In this document: positions 16,297 through 25,574 of the stretch, in pieces
How positions within the stretch are numbered: position 1 is the first letter of the stretch
How the letters are laid out: every line of letters begins with the position of its first letter
DNA from: Terriglobia bacterium
GTDB lineage: Bacteria > Acidobacteriota > Terriglobia > Terriglobales > Acidobacteriaceae
Length of the DNA stretch: 64,000 bases
Assembly (NCBI GenBank): GCA_020072585.1
Contig: JAIQGL010000015.1
Coordinates: forward strand, 62,001 to 126,000
Direction: 5' to 3'
Translations under genes and position numbers: made by a program
Notes under the pieces: generated by a model
Told to the model about the DNA's origin: nothing
What the model saw: the letters and a program-made list of their open reading frames with translations, nothing else
Database searches by the model: none

Positions 16297-16872
16297 ATGA
16301 AAATGAAATACGTGCTTTCAGTCAGCGTTCTGGCGCTCTTCGCCGCACAAGCGGCTATGGCAGGAAGTGTCAAAGGCAAAGTAACTCCGGGAAAATCGGT
16401 TGTCTATCTAGAATCTGCCGGCGCGCCAACGCCGGCGGCGAGTGACAAACCCGTAACCATGGACCAGAAAGGTCTGCGCTTTGAACCCCACGTGATGGTG
16501 GTCCAGGTGGGAACTACTGTGGATTTCCTGAACAGTGACAAGGTACAACACAACGTTTTTTGGCCGTCCATTTCCGGTGATAAAAAGAAGACGCACAACA
16601 TGGGCACCTGGCCCCAGGGACAAAAGAAGTCATTCAAGTTCAACGATCCCGGAGTAGTAACGCTGCTCTGCAACGTTCATCCCGAGATGTCAGGCTTCAT
16701 CATTGTTTCTCCAACTCCATACTTTGCTGAGACGGACGCCGATGGCGCTTACAACCTCGCCAATGTGCCGGATGGGCAATACACCATCAACGCATGGCAT
16801 GAAGGCAAAAAGCTCCAATCTAAGAAAATAACCGTCAGCGGCGCCACCACCGCCGACTTCACGTTGCAATAA
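16297..16872 (+). CDS. Periplasmic cupredoxin with C-terminal carboxypeptidase-regulatory-like domain
   Basis: A 191-residue exported protein with a signal peptide to about residue 22. The cupredoxin domain spans about 50-138, and all four type-1 copper ligands are visible: H85 (in QHNVFW), C125, H128 and M131 (LLCNVHPEM). A second beta-sandwich of about 50 residues follows (DADGAYNLANVPDGQYTI), as in carboxypeptidase regulatory-like domains. It should be a soluble or loosely attached periplasmic electron carrier. Twenty-one bases separate it from the porin-cytochrome gene, so it is the natural partner taking electrons from or giving them to that protein, as rusticyanin does with Cyc2 in acidophilic iron oxidisers. 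That pairing is inference from context. Confidence 0.85.
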   Translation: MKMKYVLSVSVLALFAAQAAMAGSVKGKVTPGKSVVYLESAGAPTPAASDKPVTMDQKGLRFEPHVMVVQVGTTVDFLNSDKVQHNVFWPSISGDKKKTHNMGTWPQGQKKSFKFNDPGVVTLLCNVHPEMSGFIIVSPTPYFAETDADGAYNLANVPDGQYTINAWHEGKKLQSKKITVSGATTADFTLQ

Positions 16873-16881
16873 ACCGCAGAA

Positions 16882-16907
16882 GGCAGGATGGCCACGGTCA
16901 TCCTGCC
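16882..16907 (+). other. Strong intercistronic hairpin
   Basis: GGCAGGATG (16882-16890) pairs perfectly with CATCCTGCC (16899-16907) over an 8-base loop, between the cupredoxin stop and the flavoprotein start. With no T-run it is better read as an mRNA-stabilising or partial attenuation structure than a terminator. Confidence 0.5.
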
Positions 16908-16939
16908 CTGCACATCCCCAGCGACTGACAAAACGCCCC

Positions 16940-18889
16940 ATGCAGAAACGGTTCCAGGACAAAACGGTGAGCCGGGATTGGCTGAACACCAATTTCCCCT
17001 GCATGATGGCGTGTCCGGCCCACACCAATGCCGGACGGTACGTCGCGCTGATCGCGGAAGGCAGATTTGAGGAAGCTTACCGCTTCGCCCGCGATCCCAA
17101 TCCCCTGGCCAGCATCTGCGGAAGAGTTTGCGCGCATCCATGTGAGACTGCCTGCCGTCGCGGCGAGATTGACAAGCCCATCCAGATTCGCGCCCTCAAG
17201 CGCTTCCTGACGGAACGCCACGGCCCCGAATCCAAGAACTTCAAGCCCAATCCAGCGGAAAAGCAACCTGCGCTGCCCTACAAGGTCGCCGTAATCGGTG
17301 CAGGTCCTGTAGGACTCTCCGCTGCTCACGACCTGGCCCTGATGGGATATCCCGTCACCATCTTTGAAGCGGCAGCGGTTCCCGGCGGCATGCTGTATCT
17401 GGGGATTCCCGAGTATCGCCTGCCCCGCGACGTGGTGGAAGCGCAGGTGCGAGAGATTCTGGAGACCGGCGACGTTACGCTCAAACTGAACCAGCGGGCC
17501 GGTAAAGACTTTTCGATTGAAGACCTTCGGGCGCAGGGCTTTGACGCTGTGCTGATCGCGGTTGGAGCGCACCGCAGCCGCGATCTTGCCATTCCCGGCG
17601 TCGAACTCGACGGCGTGCACAAGGGAATCGATTTTCTGCTGAACGTGAACCTGGGCTATAAGTTCACCATCGGCAAAAAAGTTGTAGTGATCGGCGGCGG
17701 TAACGTCGCCATGGACGTGGCACGCTCCGCCGCGCGTGAAGTGGTCCGCCAGCACGAAATGCAGACTGAAGACTGGGCCAAAAATCTCACCGCTGTGGCT
17801 TCACATGAGATGGTCGATATCTCGCTTTCCGCTCTGCGCATGGGAGCCAGCGAGGTGCATATCGTTTGCATCGAGAGACGCGATGAGATGCCGGCGGCGC
17901 TTGAAGAAGTGGAAGAAGCAGAGACCGAGGGTGTGACCATTCATGCCGGTTTCGGCCCCAACAAGGTTGTCGGGCGGGAAGGTCGCGTGACGGCCCTCGA
18001 AACCGTTCGCACCAGCCGGGTCTTTGATGAGAACGGAAGATTCAATCCCCAGTTCGCGACCGGCAGCGAATCGCTGATCGAGTGTGACACGGTCATCCTG
18101 GCCATCGGCCAGGCCCCCAACCTGGATTTTCTTGGGACCACGAGCAAGATCGAATTGTCGCCACGCGGGCTGATTGCGGTAGACCGTAACAACCTGATGA
18201 CCTCAGTCCCGGGGATCTTTGCCGGTGGCGATTGCGTCTTTGGCCCTCGCCTGATCATTGATAGCGTTGCCGATGGCAAACGCGCGGCGGTAGGCATCGA
18301 CGAGTTTCTGCGTGGAAAGAAGCATGCCGACCCCATCCTTGAAGTTGAAGTCTTTGATATGCACCAGATGATTACCAACTACATGGAGATCGCGCGCCAG
18401 TCCGTGCCCATGTTGCCGCTGGAACGGCGCACCGGCATGACCGAAGTGGAGATTGGCTTCGATGAGCAGAGCGCCGTGCAGGAAGCGCAGCGCTGCCTGC
18501 ACTGTTGGATCAATACGGTTTTCGAAGGCACCGAAGTCGATGGCAGCGAGTGTGTTCTGTGTGGCGGCTGTGTCGATGTCTGTCCGGAGCAGTGCCTGGA
18601 GCTGGTCCCGCTGGAGAACTTTGAATTCCCGGAGCCGGTGCTCGCCCACCTGGAGCAGAATGAAGCCGCGTATGGGGTCGAACTGCGTGGCATGAAGCCG
18701 CAGGAACTCGCGGCCGGAACAGTCACCGGCGCGGTCATGGTAAAGGACGAGACACGTTGCATCCGCTGCGGACTGTGCGCGATGCGCTGTCCGGTGAAGG
18801 AAATTACGATGGAAGCGTTCCACTTCAGATCGGCCGAAAGCACCGGACTGATCCCGATCCAGTCATTCGATTTGAGGAGCAGCAAATGA
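16940..18889 (+). CDS. GltD-like FAD/NAD(P) oxidoreductase with N- and C-terminal Fe-S domains
   Basis: A 649-residue cytoplasmic flavoprotein. The N-terminal Fe-S domain has Cys 21, 25, 60, 64, 68 and 72 (CGRVCAHPCETACRRG), the arrangement of GltD/NfnL. Two Rossmann folds follow: VAVIGAGPVGLSAA near 117-130 for FAD and VVVIGGGNVAMDVA near 250 for NAD(P), then FAGGDC closing the FAD site. The C-terminal part adds a two-[4Fe-4S] ferredoxin, CVLCGGCVDVC near 537 and CIRCGLCAMRC near 607. No ribosome binding site is obvious. Its stop overlaps the Rieske start (ATGA). In this position it resembles the NAD(P)-oxidoreductase subunits beside Rieske/cyt b complexes in anammox bacteria, suggesting coupling of the quinone pool to NAD(P). 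It could instead be a free ferredoxin:NADP reductase. Confidence 0.82.
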   Translation: MQKRFQDKTVSRDWLNTNFPCMMACPAHTNAGRYVALIAEGRFEEAYRFARDPNPLASICGRVCAHPCETACRRGEIDKPIQIRALKRFLTERHGPESKNFKPNPAEKQPALPYKVAVIGAGPVGLSAAHDLALMGYPVTIFEAAAVPGGMLYLGIPEYRLPRDVVEAQVREILETGDVTLKLNQRAGKDFSIEDLRAQGFDAVLIAVGAHRSRDLAIPGVELDGVHKGIDFLLNVNLGYKFTIGKKVVVIGGGNVAMDVARSAAREVVRQHEMQTEDWAKNLTAVASHEMVDISLSALRMGASEVHIVCIERRDEMPAALEEVEEAETEGVTIHAGFGPNKVVGREGRVTALETVRTSRVFDENGRFNPQFATGSESLIECDTVILAIGQAPNLDFLGTTSKIELSPRGLIAVDRNNLMTSVPGIFAGGDCVFGPRLIIDSVADGKRAAVGIDEFLRGKKHADPILEVEVFDMHQMITNYMEIARQSVPMLPLERRTGMTEVEIGFDEQSAVQEAQRCLHCWINTVFEGTEVDGSECVLCGGCVDVCPEQCLELVPLENFEFPEPVLAHLEQNEAAYGVELRGMKPQELAAGTVTGAVMVKDETRCIRCGLCAMRCPVKEITMEAFHFRSAESTGLIPIQSFDLRSSK

Positions 18890-19407
18890 GCGACGTCAAA
18901 ACACAGGAGCACGCGGCCGGCGAGGCCGCCAAGGACTGCGATTGCAAGGACAGTAGCCGCAGGGCGTTCTTTGCCAAGGTGGGCATGGGTTCATTGGTCG
19001 TGGCCGCGGCCGGCACGGGCTTGTTCTCCTATGAATATTTCTCACCCAACGTGCTGTTTGAATCCGCCCCCATCATCAAAGCCGGTAAGCCGGACCAGTT
19101 CGCGGCCGGCACAGTCACCCTGGATGCACAAAGCGGAATTTACTTGATTAACGGCGTCAAGGGTTTTTACGCGCTGGGGGCGATCTGTACTCATCTGGGC
19201 TGTCTCACTGCGTGGAAGCCGGAGCTGGGCACGGACGGCCAGATTGCATGCCCGTGCCACGGCAGCCGCTTCAATCGCGATGGCATCAAGGTGGCAGGGC
19301 CCGCGCCGCAGCCGCTTCCCTGGCTGAAGGTCTGGCTAGCCGAGGACGGGAACCTGATGGTCGATCGCTCCACCACGCTGAAGGAACCGGAGTACGTGAA
19401 GGTATGA
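18886..19407 (+). CDS. Rieske iron-sulfur protein
   Basis: A 173-residue Rieske subunit. The N-terminus carries a Tat-type motif SSRRAFFAK then a hydrophobic segment (about 33-50), which acts as signal anchor. The [2Fe-2S] cluster ligands are C101/H103 in CTHLGC and C122/H125 in CPCHG, with the structural disulfide cysteines C106 and C124 both present, as in high-potential bc and b6f Rieske proteins. The start at 18886 overlaps the previous stop by four bases, so translation is coupled; a longer frame from 18757 lies inside the flavoprotein and is rejected. It passes electrons from quinol to cytochrome c in the complex formed with the next three products. Confidence 0.95.
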   Translation: MSDVKTQEHAAGEAAKDCDCKDSSRRAFFAKVGMGSLVVAAAGTGLFSYEYFSPNVLFESAPIIKAGKPDQFAAGTVTLDAQSGIYLINGVKGFYALGAICTHLGCLTAWKPELGTDGQIACPCHGSRFNRDGIKVAGPAPQPLPWLKVWLAEDGNLMVDRSTTLKEPEYVKV

Positions 19408-20153
19408 GCATGGCCACCACAATCAAGTCAGAGTTCGAGCGGCTCAGGAATACCGAGGTCTGGCGCACGATCTTTCGCAGTGGCAGCGGCGCCAGCAATC
19501 TGCATCGGGCGCAAGCCGTGCAGCAGAACATTTTTCTGCACCTGTTCTCGGTCAAGGTCCGTTCGCGCGCGCTGGAGTTCAGTCCCACGTGGTATCTGGG
19601 AGCGCTGACCCTGAGCACGTTTTTCATCCTGATCGCGACCGGTATTCTGCTCATGTTCTATTACCATCCGTCGGTGCCGCAGGCCTATGCCGACATGAAG
19701 GACCTGCAGTTTGTGGTGGCGTCCGGGGTCTTTTTGCGCAACCTGCATCGCTGGTCGGCCCATGCAATGGTGTTTCTGGTGTTCGCGCATATGTTCAAAG
19801 TTTTCTATCGCGGCGCCTATCGTCCGCCGCGCCAGTTCAACTGGGTGGTCGGCGTCTTTCTGCTGTTGCTGACCTTGCTGCTCAGTTACACCGGTTATCT
19901 GCTGCCCTGGGACCAGTTGGCGTTCTGGGCGGTGACAGTCGGCTCCAACATCGCCAAAGCCGTTCCGTTCATGGGAAAACAGATCCGCTTCCTGATGCTC
20001 GGCGGAAATGAGGTCAACGCCAACGCGCTGCTGCGTTTCTACGTGCTGCACTGCGTGATCCTGCCGCTGGCCGCGATTCTTATGGTCGGCGTCCACTTCT
20101 GGCGTATCCGCAAGGATGGCGGCCTGTACGTTCCGGAGAAGAAGAAGCTATGA
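19404..20153 (+). CDS. Cytochrome b6-type subunit (N-terminal half of cytochrome b)
   Basis: A 249-residue four-helix membrane protein binding two b hemes. Heme ligands are H115 and H129, then H216 and H231. The second pair is 15 apart, the b6f-type spacing, where mitochondrial-type cytochrome b has 14. RGAYRPPRQ follows the first pair and LPWDQ stands in the loop after helix C. The start at 19404 overlaps the Rieske stop by four bases (an in-frame ATG at 19410 is also possible). The C-terminal half of cytochrome b is a separate gene immediately downstream, again overlapping by four bases, so the complex is of the split b6/subunit IV kind. Confidence 0.94.
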   Translation: MSMATTIKSEFERLRNTEVWRTIFRSGSGASNLHRAQAVQQNIFLHLFSVKVRSRALEFSPTWYLGALTLSTFFILIATGILLMFYYHPSVPQAYADMKDLQFVVASGVFLRNLHRWSAHAMVFLVFAHMFKVFYRGAYRPPRQFNWVVGVFLLLLTLLLSYTGYLLPWDQLAFWAVTVGSNIAKAVPFMGKQIRFLMLGGNEVNANALLRFYVLHCVILPLAAILMVGVHFWRIRKDGGLYVPEKKKL

Positions 20154-20854
20154 CCGACGATCCGAAGATGCAGGCGGAGGTACAGTCAGACGTGCGCAAG
20201 AACCCGCGGCGCATCGCCTTCATTCTGCGGCGTACTTCGCCGCACGTGAAAACGCAGGACGATACGCGTGTGATGACCTACCCTACGGCGTTGTCGCGGT
20301 TCGTGATTGCGCTGGAAGTTGCCTTCGTGCTGCTGGTGTGGATTTCATTGCTGGCCAACGCGCCGCTGGAAGGCATCGCCGATCCCATGCATACGCCCAA
20401 CCCCGCCAAAGCGCCATGGTATTTCCTTGGGTTGCAGGAACTGCTGCATTATTTTCCGCCCATGGTGGCTGGCGTGCTGGTTCCAGGGCTGGTGGTGGGT
20501 GCTCTCATCGTGATCCCGTATTTCAATATCAACATTGAAGGCGAGAGCCTGTGGGCCCGCGACCGCAAGCGGCGTTTGCTTGTACTGGGCGTGGTGCTGG
20601 CTGCGTTCTGCGTTTTTCTTCTGGTCTTTGACGTGATTGTGGCCCTGGTCCCGACGATTCTTATAGGCGGACTAATGCTGTGGTCGGCGCGGTTCTCGGC
20701 GGAGTCGCCGAAACTGTTTCAGCGCTGGCTCTCTTCCAAGCCGCTTTCATTCTGGATCATGTCCTGGTTTCTGGTGGAGCTTACGGTCCTCACCGTGGTG
20801 GGCACATTCTTTCGCGGTCCTGGATGGTCCTGGGTTTTGCCATGGAAAAGCTAA
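20150..20854 (+). CDS. Cytochrome b C-terminal half (subunit IV-like), extended
   Basis: A 234-residue membrane protein. Residues 1-50 are a charged cytoplasmic leader, then three helices form the subunit IV-type core, and further hydrophobic segments extend it to about six helices. The quinol-site motif, PEWY in most bc complexes, is [16 protein letters not shown] here: the Glu is replaced by Pro, with a Glu available in QELL. Such changes are often seen in complexes using low-potential menaquinone. The start overlaps the b6-type gene by four bases. No heme His pair is present, as expected for this half. Confidence 0.88.
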   Translation: MTDDPKMQAEVQSDVRKNPRRIAFILRRTSPHVKTQDDTRVMTYPTALSRFVIALEVAFVLLVWISLLANAPLEGIADPMHTPNPAKAPWYFLGLQELLHYFPPMVAGVLVPGLVVGALIVIPYFNINIEGESLWARDRKRRLLVLGVVLAAFCVFLLVFDVIVALVPTILIGGLMLWSARFSAESPKLFQRWLSSKPLSFWIMSWFLVELTVLTVVGTFFRGPGWSWVLPWKS

Positions 20855-20875
20855 TGCAGGGATGGAGAAGCTCTA

Positions 20876-22930
20876 GTGGACAATAACAACCAACCCGGTC
20901 CTTTGCGCAGCCGCCCCACGCTGCGCGAGCTGGCCTACTTTGGCGTGGTTAGCCTGGTGCTACTGGTTTCGCTGGCCATTGCTCCCGCCAAGAATTATTT
21001 CAGTGACTGGCGCCATTATCAGAAGTCCTATTTGAAGATCGCGGGCGAGCGTCAGAGCGGCACTCTAGTGCGCAGCTTCCAGGGCGGCATTCGCCAGACT
21101 TGGATCGCCAAGCTGGGCGTGGTGGACCGCTGCGAGAGCTGTCACGTCAACTTGACTGGCGCTCTGGTGGGAGCGACGGGGCAACCGTTCAGAAAGCATC
21201 CAATCATTCCCCATGATCTTGAGCAGTTCGGCTGTGCGATCTGCCATCGCGGACAAGGGCCGGCAACATCGGTAGAAGAAGCCCACTACACCACCGAAGC
21301 ATGGGAACAACCGCTGCTGCCTGCGCGATACCTGGAGTCCGGATGCGGGCAGTGCCACCTTGGCCCGCTGCAAGGCGCGCCCAGGCTCAATGAAGGCCGG
21401 GCGCTTCTATCGAGCCAGGGATGCGTCCACTGCCACATCGTCGCGCAGCCGGATGGAAACGTGCTGAAGCCCGAGGATAACCCGCCACCACTCACGCACA
21501 TCGCGGAAAAGACCAGCAGGGAATGGATCTATGCCTGGATCAGGAACCCGCAGTCCTATGCTGCCTCCGCCACCATGCCCAACTTCCAGCTCAATGAGCA
21601 GGATGCCGCTGATATTTCGGCCTTTCTGATGGCGCAGAGCACGGCTTCTCCGACTTCGCACATTGAGATAACAACTGCGTCAACAGCGGCTGCACCGGGC
21701 GCAGATGCATCGACGGAAGCCGCCACCTTGTATGGTGCGTCGTTCTGCTCGTCCTGCCACGCCGTCCAGAATGAAGCCGGTAATCTTGTGGGCGGCAACT
21801 TTGGTCCGGAGTTGACCCGGGTTGGCGCCAAAGTAAATCCAGATTGGCTGCGGCGCTGGCTTAGCAATCCTGCCGCGTATCATCCAGCAACACGCATGCC
21901 GCACTATCGCATGGACCCTAAACAGGTGGCCTTGCTTTCCGGCTTTCTGCTGGCGAAAAAAGACAGCGATTTTCTGGCCAACGCCCATCTTGCACCCGCC
22001 AGCGCGGACAGCGTTGCCCGCGGTAAAAAACTGGTTACTGAAACCGGGTGCGCCGCCTGCCACCAGATCAACGGCGTGAACCCGCCGCAGAATTTTGCTC
22101 CCGACCTCACGCATGTGGGCAGCCGGGCGCTGGCGCAGGTGGTGTTTGCGCCGGGCATGAAACACAATCTGCCGGACTACATTTCCGCCAAAATCCATGA
22201 TCCGCGCTCCTTCGGGCCGGGCCTCAAGATGCCCAAGTTCACGCTCGGCGAATCACAGATTGACGCGCTCACCACTGCCCTGCTGTCGCAGACAGACCAC
22301 GCCGCGAGCTTTCCCAAAGAGCTGATCATCAGTGGCGGGCGCACATCGAACTATCATCCCGGCGGCGAGGCCGGTCGCATCATGGACGATCTTCGCTGCC
22401 TGAGCTGCCATGCCATCAACGGCAACGGCGGTGACATGGCGCCTGATCTGACCTGGGAAGGAAGCGCTGTACAGCGCGCATGGCTGGAAGATTTTCTCAA
22501 GAACCCGAACACCCTGCGGCCGGCGCTAATCCGTCGCATGCCCAAGTTCAACCTCAGCCCGGGTGAAATCAAGACGCTTACGGATTACATCCTGACCGCG
22601 TATCAATCGCCCGGATTTGATGCCCAAACTATGGACGCTCACGCTTTGAACGCGGACGCGGCAGCGCGCGGCAAGCAGTTGTTTTATGCCAAGTATGGCT
22701 GCCAGTCCTGCCACATCGCCGACTACAAAAATGACAAGGGCTATGTGGGCCCGGCCCTGACCAGCGTGGGCAACCGCTTGACGCCGGCGTGGACATACAA
22801 GTGGTTGAAGGATCCCAGCGCGCTTCGTCCCGCGACCATCATGCCCAACTTCAGTTTGAAAGATGATGAGGCCCGCGACCTGACGGCCTTCCTAATGACT
22901 TTGAAAGCCAAGCAAGGAGGTGGCAAATGA
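20876..22930 (+). CDS. Membrane-anchored octaheme cytochrome c
   Basis: A 684-residue protein starting at GTG after GATGGAGAAG. An N-terminal membrane anchor (about residues 17-38) is followed by a large periplasmic part with eight CxxCH motifs: CESCH, CAICH, CGQCH, CVHCH, CSSCH, CAACH, CLSCH and CQSCH. The first three hemes form a compact N-terminal group. The last five sit in repeated mono-heme cytochrome c domains, each with an axial Met motif such as ATMPNF, TRMPHY, LKMPKF, IRRMPKF and TIMPNF. It replaces cytochrome f/c1 as electron acceptor of the bc-type complex and could wire it to the cupredoxin. The stop overlaps the next start by four bases. Confidence 0.92.
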   Translation: MDNNNQPGPLRSRPTLRELAYFGVVSLVLLVSLAIAPAKNYFSDWRHYQKSYLKIAGERQSGTLVRSFQGGIRQTWIAKLGVVDRCESCHVNLTGALVGATGQPFRKHPIIPHDLEQFGCAICHRGQGPATSVEEAHYTTEAWEQPLLPARYLESGCGQCHLGPLQGAPRLNEGRALLSSQGCVHCHIVAQPDGNVLKPEDNPPPLTHIAEKTSREWIYAWIRNPQSYAASATMPNFQLNEQDAADISAFLMAQSTASPTSHIEITTASTAAAPGADASTEAATLYGASFCSSCHAVQNEAGNLVGGNFGPELTRVGAKVNPDWLRRWLSNPAAYHPATRMPHYRMDPKQVALLSGFLLAKKDSDFLANAHLAPASADSVARGKKLVTETGCAACHQINGVNPPQNFAPDLTHVGSRALAQVVFAPGMKHNLPDYISAKIHDPRSFGPGLKMPKFTLGESQIDALTTALLSQTDHAASFPKELIISGGRTSNYHPGGEAGRIMDDLRCLSCHAINGNGGDMAPDLTWEGSAVQRAWLEDFLKNPNTLRPALIRRMPKFNLSPGEIKTLTDYILTAYQSPGFDAQTMDAHALNADAAARGKQLFYAKYGCQSCHIADYKNDKGYVGPALTSVGNRLTPAWTYKWLKDPSALRPATIMPNFSLKDDEARDLTAFLMTLKAKQGGGK

Positions 22931-23643
22931 AGCTCCTCCCCATTACGGTATTGATTTCTGCGGCGCTGGTGGCGGGTTGCAAACAATCCGGCCCGCCGCC
23001 GCTTAAGCCCGCAGCCTACGGAACACAGATCACTGAAGTCAGCGGCGGCAAACAGTTGGCCCAGGTTGGATCGACCCTGCCTCAGCCGCTGGTCTTGCAG
23101 GTGAACGGCGCCGACGGTAATCCCGTTACCGGCGCTCTGGTTTCTTTGCACGGTGACGGCTTACAATTCAATCCGGTCCAGAAGCTGACCGATTCCAGCG
23201 GTCAGGTCACGGTCGAGGCACAATTGGGATTCAATCCCGGTGACTATCAGGTGATTGCTGAAACACCAAAATCCGGCGGAGGCAGCGCCACGCTCAACCT
23301 GCGGGAAATTGCGCTGGGTTACGAACAGGCAGTGGGCAAGGCGGTCAATGACCAGTACTGCATCCGCTGCCATGATCCTGAATCAACGCCGGAGCGCGTC
23401 TCCAATCTTGATAATCTTTCGCCCGCTCCTCACCAGTTCACCGACGGAGGCACGCTTAACCGGATGTCGGATGCCGATCTCACCAACATGATTGCCCATG
23501 GTGGCCCGGCGCTGGGCAAATCGCCACAAATGCCGGCTTACGCTGCCACCCTGAAGCCCGCGGAAATCAAGGCCGTTCTTTCCTATATCCGCACCGTCGC
23601 GGACCCGCCGTACCAAACGCCAGGAGTGAAATATGGGAAATAA
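22927..23643 (+). CDS. Lipoprotein with Ig-like domain and one cytochrome c heme
   Basis: A 238-residue product with a lipoprotein signal (lipobox LVAGC, Cys 18). An Ig-like/Big-type beta-sandwich follows (about 35-125: PLVLQVNGADGNPVTGALVSL), then a monoheme cytochrome c domain with CIRCH near residue 145 and a probable axial Met in PQMPAY near 200. It is a lipid-anchored periplasmic electron carrier. Four-base overlap with the octaheme gene means coupled translation and probable membership of the same complex. The Ig-like part suggests attachment to a surface or partner protein. A fusion of this kind is unusual, but I cannot say how rare without a search. Confidence 0.82.
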   Translation: MKLLPITVLISAALVAGCKQSGPPPLKPAAYGTQITEVSGGKQLAQVGSTLPQPLVLQVNGADGNPVTGALVSLHGDGLQFNPVQKLTDSSGQVTVEAQLGFNPGDYQVIAETPKSGGGSATLNLREIALGYEQAVGKAVNDQYCIRCHDPESTPERVSNLDNLSPAPHQFTDGGTLNRMSDADLTNMIAHGGPALGKSPQMPAYAATLKPAEIKAVLSYIRTVADPPYQTPGVKYGK

Positions 23644-24925
23644 AGTTTTTGTTCGGATTCTGGTTGTTGCGCTTGGCCTCTTCAGCCTTTCCTGCGCTGC
23701 GCAGGTATTGTCCCTGGGCAGGATGACTGACCCGGTTTCACGGCAGCTGCAAAAGCAATACTTTGCGCAACTGCAACAACTTTCTTCCGACGCCGCGGCG
23801 CTTCACTTTCCTTACCCGTTCTATTTCAGCCAGGTGTTGGACGTTGATGAAGCGCGGCAGAAGCAGCTACCGCAAGGGTCAATCCGCTTCGACCAGTTCA
23901 ATGGCCAGACCGTGCTTGCCATTTCCGGAAACTATTACATCTCCTATTCGGCAGAGCTGCTCAACCGCAACCAGCGAGCGCGCAAAACTTATGAAGATGT
24001 GGTGGTGCCGCTCCTGAAAGCGGCGGTCGCGCGGGTGGACCACGGCGTTCCTTTTGACGCTTATGCTTTTGAGGTCTCTCACCACGTTCGCCGCAAGGTG
24101 ATGAAGGTCAACACCGAGGGAGCGGAAAACCTGATGGTCGTCTTCCCACGGGCCATTGCGGCGCGCCTGGTACGAGCCAAGGACGCAGAGTCGCAACAAA
24201 GCGCGTTGCTGGAGAGCGAAATCTACCTCAACGGCGAACCGTTCACGCTCTGGCTGGGGGGAGATGATGCGCCCGACGATGTAAAGGACCATTATCTGGC
24301 GCGGCATGGACACAGCGACACAAAAAAGACTTCGTTATCGGCCGAGCCGCCGGAGCCTGGAACCCTGGTGAACTCCAATCTTGTTCCGGAATCTGAGCTG
24401 GCCAGGACCGTCCGGGAGCGGAGGAACGCGCCCCACGACATTTCTCCGGTTAAGCTGGAGAAGCTATACACCGCTTATCAAGGTACATTGCAGCAGCTCG
24501 TCCCGGAGCTGAAACAGCAAGCCCACTTCGTGGAGTATGCACCTCCGGCCTTCATCGCGTTCCACGATGGAGCGTACCTCCAATTCAGCATGAACACGGA
24601 CCTAGAGCAGCCCGCCGGATCGTCACAATACCGGATCGCCGCCATGGCTTTTGAGAGCCACATCTCCCATGTCTTGCGTCCGGTGGCAAAATACTTCCAT
24701 GACAACCCGCAGTTTGACGGTGTCGACTTCACGACGACTGTCCATCAGTCCGTCCAACCTAGCAGCATGTCAGTAGAGTTTGTTGTACCGTTCTCCGCCC
24801 TGGTCTGCTATGAGAAGTATGACTGTACTGGTCAGGAGCTGGTCAACCGCAGCATCGTTCTTATCAATGGAGAGAGGGTTGCTTTAGACCTGCAACGCGC
24901 GGAAACAGATTCTCTTGCTAAATGA
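23633..24925 (+). CDS. Secreted protein of unknown function, 430 aa
   Basis: Not recognised. A signal peptide ends near residue 24 (LFSLSCAAQ). The mature part has two similar-looking halves, each with aromatic strands and a F(N/H)DGQTVLAI or FHDGAYLQFS type stretch, which hints at internal duplication. There is no CxxCH, copper site or other cofactor motif. It overlaps the preceding cytochrome gene by 11 bases and is the last gene in the operon, so it is probably an assembly factor or accessory periplasmic subunit of the electron-transfer system. No terminator is evident after it. Confidence 0.65.
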   Translation: MGNKVFVRILVVALGLFSLSCAAQVLSLGRMTDPVSRQLQKQYFAQLQQLSSDAAALHFPYPFYFSQVLDVDEARQKQLPQGSIRFDQFNGQTVLAISGNYYISYSAELLNRNQRARKTYEDVVVPLLKAAVARVDHGVPFDAYAFEVSHHVRRKVMKVNTEGAENLMVVFPRAIAARLVRAKDAESQQSALLESEIYLNGEPFTLWLGGDDAPDDVKDHYLARHGHSDTKKTSLSAEPPEPGTLVNSNLVPESELARTVRERRNAPHDISPVKLEKLYTAYQGTLQQLVPELKQQAHFVEYAPPAFIAFHDGAYLQFSMNTDLEQPAGSSQYRIAAMAFESHISHVLRPVAKYFHDNPQFDGVDFTTTVHQSVQPSSMSVEFVVPFSALVCYEKYDCTGQELVNRSIVLINGERVALDLQRAETDSLAK

Positions 24926-25574
24926 GTGGACCGCGCCCACGTTCCATAGCTTCATTCTTTCTAGTGAGTGGCCATGCTCCATGCTACCAATAAAGGAGTG
25001 GGATCATCAGATGGAACAGGGACATGCCATGGGACAGAATCCCACGTCTAATTAGAGAAGACAGGGACGAATCTTTTCCTCTCTGTGGAATCATGCACCC
25101 ATTGCGTAAGCCATTGGTCACTTGAGTTATGTTTGTCCGACGAGATTTTGCGAACCACAAGGCTCCAAAATGGAATTTCCTTAAAAAAGATCGAGTCTTC
25201 CAAGTTGCAGTTCGACCCATTTTTGAACTGGATGGCTGCGTCTGCGACAAACCATGCTTGCAAAGTTTTTCACTTCGCATTGAGATCGGCACTCTATAAA
25301 GAAATGACAGTGAAAAGGCACAGTCTGCGGTTGACAAACAATTGCTCGTGATGGATAGTGTGTCGGGTATTCGCGGGAAATCAACTTAGGGCAGAAGTCC
25401 GCCAGATGCAAGCTGCCAAGTACAGCAGGCAATCCCCACACCACATACTAGCTTTGAGCACGAGCCTAGAGGATTTGCCGCCCCGGCGATGTTCAGTCTT
25501 TGCGCTTGTTGGGGCATCTTTAGTTGTTGGGCCAATCACAAAAGACTACATCGGGATTCACAGGAGAATTTGGC
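24926..25574. other. AT-richer leader region of the giant-protein operon
   Basis: 649 bases with lower GC than the surroundings. Several short frames on both strands lack a ribosome binding site and recognisable composition. It contains a promoter candidate at 25331-25359 and the ribosome binding site CAGGAG of the first giant-operon gene. Confidence 0.5.
25331..25359 (+). promoter_or_regulatory. Candidate sigma70 promoter of the giant-protein operon
   Basis: TTGACA (25331-25336), a 17-base spacer and GATAGT (25354-25359): perfect -35 and four of six at -10. It lies about 215 bases before the ATG at 25575, which leaves a long untranslated leader. Confidence 0.4.

Noticed and set aside
24984-25337. 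Minus-strand frames before the giant-protein operon
   Set aside because: Low complexity, no ribosome binding site, and they overlap the promoter candidate.
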